The translations under genes were made by a program, and so were the position numbers. The notes beneath the pieces were generated by a model that had not been told where the DNA came from, ran no database searches, and saw only the letters and a list, made by a program, of their open reading frames with translations. A stretch of DNA of 64,000 nt from Patagioenas fasciata (Eukaryota; Chordata; Aves; Columbiformes; Columbidae), in the NCBI RefSeq assembly GCF_037038585.1, contig NC_092525.1, positions 1 to 64,000 of the forward strand, in the 5' to 3' direction. The stretch's first letter is position 1. Each line of letters begins with the position of its first letter. Positions 1 through 9,516 of this stretch are shown piece after piece.

Positions 1-3000
1 TGAACCAGTGGAACAACGGGAATGCTCCCCCCCACTGTGACCTTGCCTTTCTTCAGTGCGATCTTGACGTGCTGGAGCACTTCCCCGCGCCGTCCTCTTG
101 CCTTTTACTGGGGAGTCTCTTGAATATCCACAGCACTCCCCCCTGCCATCCTTTACCAGATTTTTTGACACTTCTTGACATCTCAGAGTGCTCTCACTCA
201 CCCTTGTCTTGCCTATTTTCAGGGCGCTCCTGTCCCGCTGGATGCTCCTCCCTGCTGTCCTATTGCCAGATTGAGAATTCTCGACCTGTCCCAGCGCTAC
301 CCCACCGTCCTTCTGCCTTCTACCTGGGAAGTCACTTGAAGAACTGGAGCACTCCCCCCTGCTGTCCTCTTGCCTTTCTTCACTGAGATTTTGGCCTGCC
401 AGAGCACTCCTCCCTGTTGTCCTCTCACTGGATTTCTTGGGACCTCTTGACCCACTGGGTTTCTCCTCCTGCTGTCCTTTTGCCTTTCTTTAGTACAATC
501 TCAGCCTGCTGGAGCGCTCCCCCTCGCCGTCCTCCTGCTGGATTTCTTGGAACCTCTTGACCCCTTAGGGCGTTCCCCCTGCCACCCTCTTGTGGTTTTT
601 GGGGGAGTCTTGTGATCAACCAGGCCGTTTCCCCCCACCATCCTCTTCCCCTTTTCCTGGGTGCTTCTTGATCCACCAGAGTGCTCTCAAAGCTGCCTGT
701 TACCATCCTCTAACCATTCTCTTGCCTTTTTTGGTGGAGTCTTGTGACTCACCGGAGCGTTCTCCACCATTGTCTTGCTGGATTTGTTGACATCGCTTGA
801 CCTGCCGGAGCGCTCCCCCTCACAGTTCTCTTCCTGGATATCTTGGGACATTTTGAACCACTGGGGGGCTCCCACCCGCCATCCTCTTACCGCATTTATT
901 GAGACGTCCTGATCTGCCAGAGCGTTCCCCCTCGCCGTCCTTTTGCTGGATTTCTTGGGATGCCTTAAACAACTGTGGGGCTCCCACCCACCATCCTCTA
1001 ACCGCATTTATCGAGATTTCCTGATCTGCTGGAGCGCTCCCCCTTGCCGTCCTCTTGCTGGATTTCTTGGGATCTCTTGGACCACTGGGGGGGCTCCCAC
1101 CCGCCATCCTCTTACCGCATTTATTGAGACTTCCTGATCTGCTGGATTGCTCTGCCCCTGGCCTTCCTCTTGCACTTTTTTGGGGGAGTCTTCTTCACAC
1201 ATCCGAGCGCTCTCCCTCACCCTTGTCTTGCCTCTAGTCAGGGCGCTCTTCTCCCGCTGGAACGCTCCTCCCCGCCATCCTATTGCCAGACTGAGAATTC
1301 TTGACCTGCCGCAGTCCTGCCCCACCATGCTCCTGCCTTCTGCCTGGGAAGTCACTTGAAGAACTGGAGCGCTCTCCCCCGCTGTCCTCTTGCCTTTCCT
1401 CAGTGGGATTTTGGCCTGCTAAAGAGCTCCTCCCTGTCGTCCTCTTGCTGGATTTCTTGGGACTTCTTGACCCATTAGGGCGTTCCCCCTGCCACCCTCT
1501 TGTGGTTTTTGGGGGAGTCCTGTGACCAACCAGGCCGTTTCCCCCCACCATCCTCTTCCCCTTTTCCTGGGTGCTTCTTGATCCACCAGAGTGCTCCCCT
1601 GCACCATTCTTTTGCCTTTTTTGGGAGAGTCTTGTGACTCGCCGGAGAGTTCTCCACCATTGTCTTGCTGGATTTCTTGACATCGCTTGACCTGCCAGAG
1701 CGCTCCCCCTCGCAGTTCTCTTGCTGGATTTCTTGGGACGTCTTAAACAACTGAGGGGCTCACACCCACCATCCTCTAACTGCATTTATCGAGATTTCCT
1801 GATCTGCCGGAGCGCTCGCCCCTGCTGTCCTCTTGCTGGGTTTCTTGGGACCTCTTGACCCACACGAGCTCTCCTCCCCACCGTCTTCTTGCTGGACTTA
1901 TTGAGACTTCTTGACCCGCCAGAGTGTTCCCCCTCATCATCCTCCTGCCTTTTTCTGGGGATTCTCTTCAACAACTGAAGAGCTCCCCCGCACTGTCCTC
2001 TTCCCTTTTTTCTGGGTGATTCGTGAATCACCGGTGAGCTTCTCCTTACCACCCTCTTGGGCTTTTTTCAGAGCAACCTTGACCCATCAGAGCACCCCCT
2101 CACCGTCCTCTTGCCAGATGTACTGAGGGTTCTTCATCTGCCGCAGCGCTCCCCCACGCCGTCCTCTTGCTGGATTTCCTGGAACCTTGTGAACCACTGG
2201 GGGGCTCCCACCCACCATCCTTTTACCGCATTTATTGAGACGTCCTGATCTGCCAGAGCGCTCCCCCTCGTCGTCCTCTTGCTGGATTTCTTGGGATCTC
2301 TTGGACCACTGGGGGGGCTCCCACCCGCCATCCTCTTACCGCATTTATCGAGACTTCCTGATCTGCTGGAGCGCTCCCCCTCGCCGTCCTCTTGCTGGAT
2401 TTCTTGGGTCCTCTTGACCCATTAGGGCGTTCCCCCTGCCACCCTCTTGTGTTTTCTGGGGGAGTCTTGTGACCAACCAGAGTGCTCCCCCCCACCATCT
2501 TCTTCCCCTTTTCCTGGGTGCTTCTTGATCCACCAGAGTGCTCCCCTGCACCATTCTCTTGCCTTTTTTTGGGGGAATCTTGTGACTCACCGGAGGGTTT
2601 TCCACCATTGTCTTGCTGGATTTCTTGACACCGCTTGACCTGTTGGAGCGCTCCCCCTCACAGTTCTCTTGCTGGATATCTTGGGACCTCTTGAACCACT
2701 GGGGAGCTCCCACCTGCCACCTTCTTACCGCATTTATTGAGACTTCCTGATCTGCTGGATTGCTCTCCCCACCGGCCTTCCTCTTGCACTTTTTGGGGGA
2801 GTCTTCTTGACACGTCCGAGTGCTCTCCCTCACCCTCGTCTTGCCTCTAGTCAGGGCGTTCTTCTCCCGCTGGAACGCTCCTCCCCGCCATCCTATTGCC
2901 AGACTGAGAATTCTTGACCTGCCGCAGTCCTGCCCCGCCATGCTCCTGCCTTCTGCCTGGGAAGTCACTTGAAGAACTGGAGCGCTCTCCCCCGCTGTCC

Positions 3001-3460
3001 TCTTGCCTTTCCTCAGTGGGATTTTGGCCTGCTAAAGAGCTCCTCCCTGTCGTCCTCTTGCTGGATTTCTCGGTACCTCTTGACCCACTGGGTCTCTCCT
3101 CCTGCCGTCCTTTTGCCTTTCCTTAGTACATTCTTGGTCTGCTGGAGTGCTCCCCCCCACCATCCTCTTGCTGGATTTCTCGGGACCCCTTGTCCCATAT
3201 AGGACATTCCCCCCCACCACCATCCTGTTGTGTCTTTTAGGAGAGTCTTGTGATCGACCAGAGCGCTCCCCCCTTGACATCCTCTTCCCCTTTTTCTGGG
3301 TGACTTTTGAACCACTGGTGAACTCTCCCCCATCATCCTCTTGCCAGATATATTGAGACTTGTTGATCCGCCAGAGTGCTTCCCCCACTGTCCTCTTGCC
3401 AGATTTACTGATACCTCTTGTCCTGTCAGAGCGCTCCCTCTCGCAGTCCTCTTTGTTCAG
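1..3460. repeat. 56-bp minisatellite array, unit copy 1 (cut by window start)
   Basis: Direct reading gives head-to-tail copies of a degenerate unit of about 56 bp. The landmarks in each unit are a GAGCGCTCCCC box, CCGTCCTCTTGC, TGGATTTCTTGG and GACCTCTTGACCCACT. Variants end in TTTATTGAGACTTCCTGATCTGC instead. A higher-order block starting near 'TCACCCTTGTCTTGCCT' recurs at about 200, 1,220 and 2,835, so spacings are about 1.0 and 1.6 kb, close to 18 and 29 units. The minus strand is purine-rich and has few stops, so it yields ORFs up to 207 residues. Base 1 matches base 45,415. Confidence 0.9.
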
Positions 3461-5209
3461 TTTGTAGGGTAGGAGGGGGGATCTCTGATTACAGAAAGGT
3501 CCCTTTGTTCTAGGAGACATTCCCTTGCTCCATGCTTCAGGTTGCCCATCTTCCCTCTCATTTTCAATATGCACGTCCATCACCTTCCTCCTCTTCTTTC
3601 TTGATCCCTCGACTCCCGGATGAACTCAAATCCTCTTTCTTGATCACTCTTTCTCGTAAGTTCACAACCTTACTTTCCTTTCTTGCTTTCGCCTTTGTGA
3701 GCTGCTCCACCCAAACCGAAATGCCCTGAAGACAGAAATACACCCACCCCAAGCCCGTACAGTCACATAGGGGGTGAGTCCGCTCGCTGACGCATCCCCA
3801 CATCCCACAGCAAGCCCACCTTGCCTTGGCCCCGGCCCCCGGCACAGGCCTTCCCACCAACCCAGCCCCTCCGTAGCAGCACAGTTTCCCAGCATGCACC
3901 CCACAAAGACTTTCTTTGCCAGTCACCCCTGGCACTTACAGCAACACACCACACCAGCATCAAGAGCCCTGGGAGTGGAGAGCTGGCCAGGCCCTCACCC
4001 CGGCAGGATCCTCTTCCCCCTCCTTTAGCTGATGGCAGACAGACAAGACACCTCCCAAGAGGTGTCCAGCCCTCTCTCTCAACCACTCCTGAGTACAAAA
4101 GCCCAGCCTCTACTCACCCACCCCGCCTCCCAAAACCCCACCAGCAGCCCCTGGTCCCAGCTGAACAGCAGCCAGTGCTGAAGATCTGGCTCGTGTTGTC
4201 GGACACAACCTTCCCATGGATGTCTGGGCCCCTGAGCAGTTTCCAGGGGTGGGAGGGCGCAGTCCTGATTACAGGGAGGTCCCTGTCCCAAGGGGGACAT
4301 TTTCTTCCTCCTCACTCCTGACTCGCAGCTCCATCACCTTCCTCCTCTTCTTTCTTGATCCCTCCTGACTCGCAGCTCTACCACCGTCATCTTCTTTCTT
4401 GATCCCTGTTGACTTGCAGATGCACTCCAATCCTCTTTCTTGATCGCTCTTCCTCGTAGGTTCACCACCTTCCTCTTCTTTCTTGCTTTCGCCTTTGCGA
4501 GCTGCTCCACATGAACAGAGATGCACAGAAAACAAAAATATACCCACCCCAGGCCCGTACAGTCACACCAGGGGGCGAGTCCGGTCGCTGACGCATCCCC
4601 ACACCCCACCACAAGGCCACCTTGCCTTGGCCCCGGCCCCCCGCACAGGCCTTCCCACCAACCCAGCCCCTCCGTAGCAGCACAGTTTCCCAGCATGCAC
4701 CCCACAAAGACTTTCTTTGCCAGTCACCCCTGGCACTTACAGCAACACACCACACCAGCATCAAGAGCCCTGGGAGTGGAGAGCTGGCCAGGCCCTCACC
4801 CCGGCAGGATCCTCTTCCCCCTCCTTTACCTGCTGGCAGACAGACACCTCCCAAGGGATGACCACCCTGCTCCCTTAACTGCTCCCAAGTCCAAGAGCCC
4901 AGCCCCTGCTCACCACCCCCACCTCCCAAAACACAGCCAACAGCCCCTGCTCCCATTTTACCACTTTACCCCCGAGCACGGTTTCTAGGGGTGGGAGGGG
5001 GACGCACTAATCACAGATCGTTCCCTGTGCTTAAGGATACATTCTCCTTCTCGCTGGCTCAGCCTGCCCATCTTCCTCCTCACTCTTGACTCGTAGCTCC
5101 ATCACCTTTCTCCTCTTTTGTCCCCTCCTGACTCACAGGTCCACCACTGTCATCTTCTTTCTTGACTCTGCTTGACTCACAGGTGCGCTCCAATCCTCTT
5201 TCGTGATCG
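3461..5209. repeat. B monomers, unit copy 1 (two full, third cut by a retroviral insertion)
   Basis: Two tandem monomers of about 780 and 742 bp start at the diagnostic ATTACAG/ATCACAG boxes near 3,485, 4,265 and 5,007. Each has a GGCACTTACAGCAACACACC block, a CTGGCCAGGCCCTCACCCCGG block and a short 44-48 bp sub-repeat around 'TTCTTTCTTGATCCCT'. The third monomer is interrupted at 5,210 by the short ERVK copy and resumes at 6,202. On the minus strand a polypyrimidine-CAG acceptor precedes 3,725 in monomer 1. Minus-strand ORFs of 123-164 residues here resemble nothing I recognise. Confidence 0.85.
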
Positions 5210-5215
5210 CTCTTC

Positions 5216-5572
5216 TGTGTCAGTACACGGAAGACCGGGCACATGAGAAACTGCAAGAGTCAACAGCATGAGAACAAGCATTAGTGGAAAAATACAAGAA
5301 CAAAGGACTGTATGCTATGTGATACATCAAGGACAGAGGAGTTGATACAGGATTGATGCATCAAGGACAGAGGGACAGCTTGTGATAGACAAAAAAGGTG
5401 TTTATGGCAGTGACTTTGGTGGGAACACAAAACACATCACTTATGTAATGACTAACTTAGCTAATCAACAAATGCTTGAGCAAGCATCATAGCGAGTATA
5501 AACGCAAGCCTGAATTTGTAATAAACATCTCTCATTGCACCTTAAAAGAGAGTCCGTACCGCATTCGCTACA
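5216..5572 (+). repeat. 5' LTR of short ERVK copy 1
   Basis: This is a 357-bp LTR bounded by TG and CA. It has a TATA box (TATAAA, 5497-5502) and a poly(A) signal (AATAAA, 5520-5525). It differs from the 3' LTR of the same element by roughly 15 % plus a gap of about 20 bp. Confidence 0.88.
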
Positions 5573-5574
5573 AA

Positions 5575-5597
5575 TGGCGCCTGGAACAGGGACTTTC
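5575..5597 (+). promoter_or_regulatory. Primer binding site, tRNA-Lys3 type (imperfect)
   Basis: Two bases after the LTR the sequence reads TGGCGCC-TG-GAACAGGGACTT. This matches the tRNA-Lys3 primer site used by lentiviruses and many ERVK elements, except for an inserted TG and, in this copy only, one lost C. The minus-strand provirus near 29.4 kb has the uninterrupted version. Confidence 0.8.
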
Positions 5598-5715
5598 AGC
5601 GTGCCTATAAAGGCAGTAGCCGCTCTGGTAGCGAAGCCCAATCGAACCAGGAAACGGGACCAGGAACCAGGACAGTGCGCGCCCACCACCAACGAAAGGT
5701 GAGCGATTGGGAACC

Positions 5716-5985
5716 ATGGGAGGGAAGTTATCCCTTAAGCAAAGACAAACCCTGGATGTCCTTCAACATGCGCTACAAACGCAAAATCAGGATGTATCAG
5801 GGGTCTGATTGGTGAGTTTATTACAATGGATTGCTAATCATGTGCTAGACTTTCCTACAACTGGTACATTTCAGTTGGAGACATGGCACAAAGATGAATG
5901 AGAATTATATGAACAGGTAACGACTGGAGATAAAGCTGCTTGCAAAATATTCATCTACTTGGGGAAAAATTATGACTACTAAGAT
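5716..5985 (+). pseudogene. gag: gag 5' remnant (matrix N-terminus), broken
   Basis: An ATG at 5716 is followed by Gly-Gly-Lys-Leu-Ser, a classic N-myristoylation start of a retroviral matrix protein. The frame is closed by TGA at 5806-5808 (codon 31) and TGA at 5899-5901 (codon 62). Both correspond to CGA in the longer provirus of this window, so they are CpG-to-TpG decay. An extra A in the run near 5,943, shared only with the 50.6-kb copy, shifts the frame again. The remnant runs into the truncated 3' LTR. It is non-functional. Confidence 0.85.
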
Positions 5986-5989
5986 ACAG

Positions 5990-6195
5990 GATACAGGACT
6001 GATACATCAGGGACAGAGGGACAGCTTACTATAGAAAAAAATGCGTATATGGCAGTTACATCGCTCATGTAATGTCTAACTTAGCTAAAGAGCAAATGCT
6101 TGAGCAAGCATCATAGCGAGTATAAATGCAAACCTGAGTTTGTAATAAATGTCTCTCATGGCACCTTACCGTGAGTCCACGCCAGATTCGCTACA
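5990..6195 (+). repeat. 3' LTR of short ERVK copy 1, 5'-truncated
   Basis: About 206 bp of the U3 end plus R/U5, with TATAAA and AATAAA retained, ending CTACA directly at the target duplication. The missing 5' part of U3 belongs to the same deletion that removed gag to env. Confidence 0.85.
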
Positions 6196-6201
6196 CTCTT
6201 C

Positions 6202-6440
6202 CTCATAGGTTCACCACCTTCCTCTCCTTCCTTGCTTTTCCTTTGCACGCTGCTCCACCTGAAGAGAAACACACAGAGGACTGAGCTACACCAGCCCAAG
6301 GGCACTACAATCAGACAGGGGCTGAGTCCGGGGGCTGACACCTCCCCACACCCCACAACGAGCCCACCTTGCCTTGGCCCCGGCCCCTCGCACATGCCTT
6401 AGAGATATCATAGCTCAGTACAAATCCCCACAGTCCTCAC
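6202..6440. repeat. Remainder of B monomer 3 and start of segment C
   Basis: B-type sequence resumes directly after the target duplication. On the minus strand a strong acceptor (TGTTTCTCTTCAG) precedes 6258 and would open an exon that now runs straight into the ERVK copy. Compared with 30,060-30,140, about 90 bp are missing near 6,398. Confidence 0.7.
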
Positions 6441-6653
6441 CTGCTGTTTGGTGCTTGCGGAGGGTCACACTCCCTGTGCCCCAGGGCACTGGCCCTACAC
6501 GGCCAAGCTCGGCAGCGGGACTGTCTGGAGCTGCCGCTGGCTGGTTCTCCAGCTTTAGGGTCACCCGCAGAAGCCCGCTCTCCTCAGCTCTGCACACCCA
6601 TCCAGTTGCGCCGCCCAGGCAAAGTCAGCTTCACCCTCTGCTCTACACCTCAC
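6441..6653 (-). other. Putative minus-strand exon E2, unit copy 1
   Basis: The minus strand shows an acceptor (GGTTGTTTGCAG) ending at 6654 and a donor (CAG/GTGAGG) after 6441. They enclose 213 nt, a length kept in three of the other four copies (the copy at 30.2 kb is 202 nt). No frame stays open across the whole exon: one is closed by TGA, another opens only after a TGA. This favours a non-coding or UTR exon. It lies between E1 and the B exons of the same inferred transcript. No homology is recognised. Confidence 0.4.
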
Positions 6654-6927
6654 CTGCAAACAACCAACTCTTCAACTGACAACTGTCCAAAACCCACCGA
6701 CAAACTCTCCACACCTCAGCCTTTCGTTTGCAACTGCTGCCTCTAGTGCATCTCACAGACAAGCCTTCAAAATCCCCTCATCCTGCAATAACACTCCAGC
6801 ACTGATCACCTGTGGGAACAACTACCACAATACCATGCAAACACCAACCAGTTCTGGCACGGAAATATCACTTTCTCCTCAAGATTCCACCCTACACCAA
6901 CTGCTGACAAACACACGCTGTCCTCAC

Positions 6928-7226
6928 CAAAGCCAAACGCTGCAACAACCAGCGACAACTCAAATTTGCGTGGGCGGTGCAAAATTTGCAGGGGTGAGCT
7001 AACGCAGAGCTGGGCTTGAAAGCTGCAGAGTGTGCACCCTGTGGTATAACGTGGCGAGCTACTGCCATTCTGCCTTCTCCCTGGGAGAAGCGCGTGAGCA
7101 GAGGCTGCTTCAAGGCACGATGAGAACGATTCGGTTCTCCGGGTCTCGGAGGGCGAGAGTAATAAATGTGGTCTGTGTCGTGGCGCAGGAACTTCCCATC
7201 CACTTGCTTCTCCATTCAGTCTGGTG
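6928..7226 (-). other. Putative minus-strand exon E1, unit copy 1
   Basis: On the minus strand a long polypyrimidine tract ending CTCTTGCAG precedes 7226, and a TTTG/GTGAGG donor follows 6928, enclosing 299 nt. An ATG at 7215 opens a frame beginning Met-Glu-Lys-Gln that stays open across the exon and beyond the donor in this copy. In the three interior copies it stops after about 84 codons because of a 1-base difference. The ATG is preceded by an in-frame TGA, so it would be the first coding exon or a 5' UTR. The CpG island at 8.3-9.1 kb lies directly upstream on this strand. The protein is unrecognised, and coding status is unproven. Confidence 0.45.
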
Positions 7227-7434
7227 CTGCAAGAGAGGGAGAGAAAGAAAAAGTTAGGACCGAGTTAACAACCTCATCATCCCTGACCCCTAACCTGCAG
7301 GAATCCTAGGAGGCCTGATATAAGTTTTGCTCATCTCCCTGTCTTTGCTGGAATACTTTACTGTAGAAATTTCTGTCATCAACATTCTCTTAACCGATCT
7401 GATGTGTTCATAGTTCCTAGCCCAGCATCCTTTC
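7227..7434. other. Junction between segment C and low-copy block D
   Basis: Low-complexity purine run (the polypyrimidine tract of the E1 acceptor) followed by sequence shared with 52,624-52,830. From here the last unit diverges from the interior units, which continue into segment F instead. Confidence 0.6.
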
Positions 7435-8300
7435 CTCAAAGTACCTCAGCATTTCCCTTTGAAACCACACCTTAGTGCCATCCCGTCCCAGAGCTACCTC
7501 AGCATTTCCCACTGCAGCCTCTGCGATGCCATCTCCTCCCTGAGGTACCTCAGCCTTTACCACCAAAACCTCTCTCCCTTCCGTCCTCTCCTTTAAGTCC
7601 CTCACCCTTTCCCGCCAAAGCCTCCCCCGATGTCATCACCTCCCTGAGGTACCTCAGCCTTTCCCGTCAAAGCCTCCCCCGATATCATCCCCTCCCTGAG
7701 GTACCTCAGCCTTTCCCGTCAAAGCCTCCCCCGATATCATCCCCTTCCCGAGGTAGCTCAGCCTTTCTTGTCAAAGCCTCCCCCGATATCATCCCCTCCC
7801 CGAGGTACCTCAGCCTTTCCTGTCAAAGCCTCCCCCGATATCATCTCCTCCCCGAGGTACCTCAGCCTTTCCCGTCAAAGCCTCCCCCGATATCATCCCC
7901 TCCCCGAGGTACCTCAGCCTTTCCCGTCAAAGCCTCCCCCGATATCATCCCCTCCCCGAGGTACCTCAGCCTTTCATGTCAAAGCCTCCCCCGATATCAT
8001 CCCCTCCCCGAGGTACCTCAGCCTTTCCTGTCAAAGCCTCCCCCGATATCATCCCCTCCCCGAGGTACCTCAGCCTTTCCTGTCAAAGCCTCCCCCGATA
8101 TCATCCCCTCCCCGAGGTACCTCAGCCTTTCCTGTCAAAGCCTCCCCCGATATCATCCCCTCCCCGAGGTACCTCAGCCTTTCCTGTCAAAGCCTCCCCC
8201 GATATCATCCCCTCCCCGAGGTACCTCAGCCTTTCCTGTCAAAGCCTCCCCCGATATCATCCCCTCCCCGAGGTACCTCAGCTTTTCCCGCCTAAGCTCC
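7435..8300. repeat. 52-bp VNTR next to CpG island (13 good units)
   Basis: Thirteen 52-bp units are phased exactly by GATRTCAT at 7629, 7681, 7733 and so on to 8253. Each contains a GAGGTACCTC palindrome, CAGCCTTTCC, GTCAAAGCCTCCCCC and GATATCATCCC. About four decayed units precede them (7,435-7,628). The array runs into the CpG island. The copy at 53.0 kb has only five good units. Confidence 0.95.
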
Positions 8301-9062
8301 TCCCGCACCGTCCCGCCCTCAGGTTCCTCCGCCGCTCTCTCCGTTCCCGCCCCCCCCCGCCCCTCGCGCCCCCCCTTGGCGCTCCCGACCCGCCGCTGCC
8401 CCCTCCCGCTCGCTTTCCTCCCTCTGTCCTGTGTCACTACGGGGGCTCCCCCCTCCGCCCCACGGCCCCGCCCGAGCCCCGCGCAGCGCTCAGCGCGGGG
8501 CTCCCTTCCCTCACAGCCGCCCGCGTGTTTCCCCCTCGCCCCGGCCTGGGGCCGCGCTGTTGCGGCTGGCTGCCCCTCGCCTTCCTCCTTCCAAAACCAG
8601 CCCGTCTGTCACCCTCCAGCCTCGCCCCTCAGCCGGTCCCGGGCCGCCCCGTCCAGTCTCCCCGCTGTCCGCCCGCCCCTCGCTCACCGCCGGCCCCGCC
8701 GTTCCCCGCGCGCTGCTCCAGCCGCCGCACCTCCGGCACGCGCTCCGCGGCCCGCGCACTTACGCAGCGTGTCCCCGCCCATCCCGCGCAGGAGCCAATC
8801 CCGTCCGCGTCCGCCACCGGGCTGCGCCCCCCCCCGCCTCCGCGCCCGGCACTGGCCCCCCCTGCCCCTCGCCTCCCGTCCCGGAGCCACCGGCGGCCGC
8901 AGAGCGGCGCTGTCCGCCCGCAGGGCGGGGCCGGGAGCTTTCAGGCTGCGTCTGCCCGGGATCGAGGGCTCTGCCGCCTGCCCGGGACAGCCCGGGACCG
9001 AGGGCTCCGCCGCTGCAGCCCGTTTCGTGCCGTTTGCGCCCCCCAGGTTACACGGCTGCAGC
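8300..9062. promoter_or_regulatory. CpG island, candidate promoter of the minus-strand transcript (and possibly a plus-strand one)
   Basis: Dense CpG, GC boxes (CCGCCC), a CCAAT element in AGGAGCCAATCCC near 8,790, and no obvious TATA box. On the minus strand a donor-like GC/GTAAGT lies near 8,757-8,762, followed some 1.5 kb downstream by the E1 acceptor. Long ORFs through this island in several frames are composition artefacts. It is repeated at 53,280-54,062 with only a few changes. Confidence 0.6.
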
Positions 9063-9287
9063 CTTCCTGCTGGTTTAGCTCACACACCTTTCTTCTTTCT
9101 AACTGCACAGCAGTTCACACTCACAAAAGTTCGTGCTGGTTGGCATAAGAGTATCTGCATAAGAATTTACAAACATTACAAAGATATACCACAGACCACA
9201 GCTTTCTAAGCTTTCAAGTTAAAGTTCCATGTTTAAATAAAACAGACAATACCAGTAGAGCTGTGTACCTCTGTCGTCTTTGTTCAG

Positions 9288-9516
9288 AAAGAAGTGACAA
9301 CACCAGAAAACACATTGACAGCCAGTGCTTTGAACAGTGAAGGTGGGATCTACAAAAGTCTGATTAAACTAAACAGCCTCAGGTCTTTATCAAGCTGCAG
9401 ATCTGCCAGGAATGCTGAAATGCAAGAGTTTACTCCTGCAATATTCCACGATGGAACAGCCACTTCATATCAAATATAATCTCAAAGTTCCAAACCAGTA
9501 CATTAAAAAGCTACCG
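9288..9516 (+). other. Exon-like segment with strong splice sites
   Basis: A polypyrimidine acceptor (GTCGTCTTTGTTCAG) ends at 9287 and a consensus donor (CCG/GTAAGT) begins at 9517, giving a 229-bp internal exon candidate. One frame (Lys-Glu-Val-Thr-Thr at the acceptor) is open for 63 codons, then has TAA at 9477-9479 and another stop before the donor. It could be a non-coding exon or a decayed coding exon. It is identical in layout at 54,274-54,502. The product is not recognised. Confidence 0.35.

Larger units (their letters stand above)
5210..6201 (+). mobile_element. Internally deleted ERVK (betaretrovirus-like) element, copy 1, with 6-bp TSD
   Basis: The element spans 5216-6195 (980 bp) and is flanked by CTCTTC at 5210-5215 and 6196-6201, the 6-bp duplication usual for ERVK/betaretroviral integration. 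It begins TGTG and ends CTACA. The order is 5' LTR, tRNA-Lys-type primer site, leader, start of gag, then a jump into a 5'-truncated 3' LTR. All of pro, pol and env is absent. The intact equivalent of the target site is visible in B monomer 2 near 4,443-4,465. The same structure recurs three more times in the window, so the internal deletion predates the segmental duplication. Confidence 0.92.

Noticed and set aside
1-3460. Many overlapping ORFs of 60-207 codons in the 56-bp array
   Set aside because: Repeat-derived. They occur in several frames and appear and vanish with unit changes. Only the frame shared by all four units is listed, as a low-interest candidate.
6930-7235. Segment C end considered as a solo LTR (TATAA-like box, AATAAA, ends in TGCA)
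   Set aside because: No clear TG start, no target duplication, and AATAAA is GATAAA in the interior copies. The splice-site reading on the minus strand explains it better.
7629-8300. Regular 52-bp repeats resembling a CRISPR array
   Set aside because: No alternating unique spacers. The whole 52-bp period is conserved, and the context is vertebrate. It is a VNTR.
7976-9148. 390-codon plus ORF through the 52-bp VNTR and CpG island (and its 389-codon counterpart at 53,026-54,195)
   Set aside because: Open because of GC-rich, stop-poor composition. The two copies differ in length with VNTR number, and the frame into the island is set by repeat phase. No domain seen.
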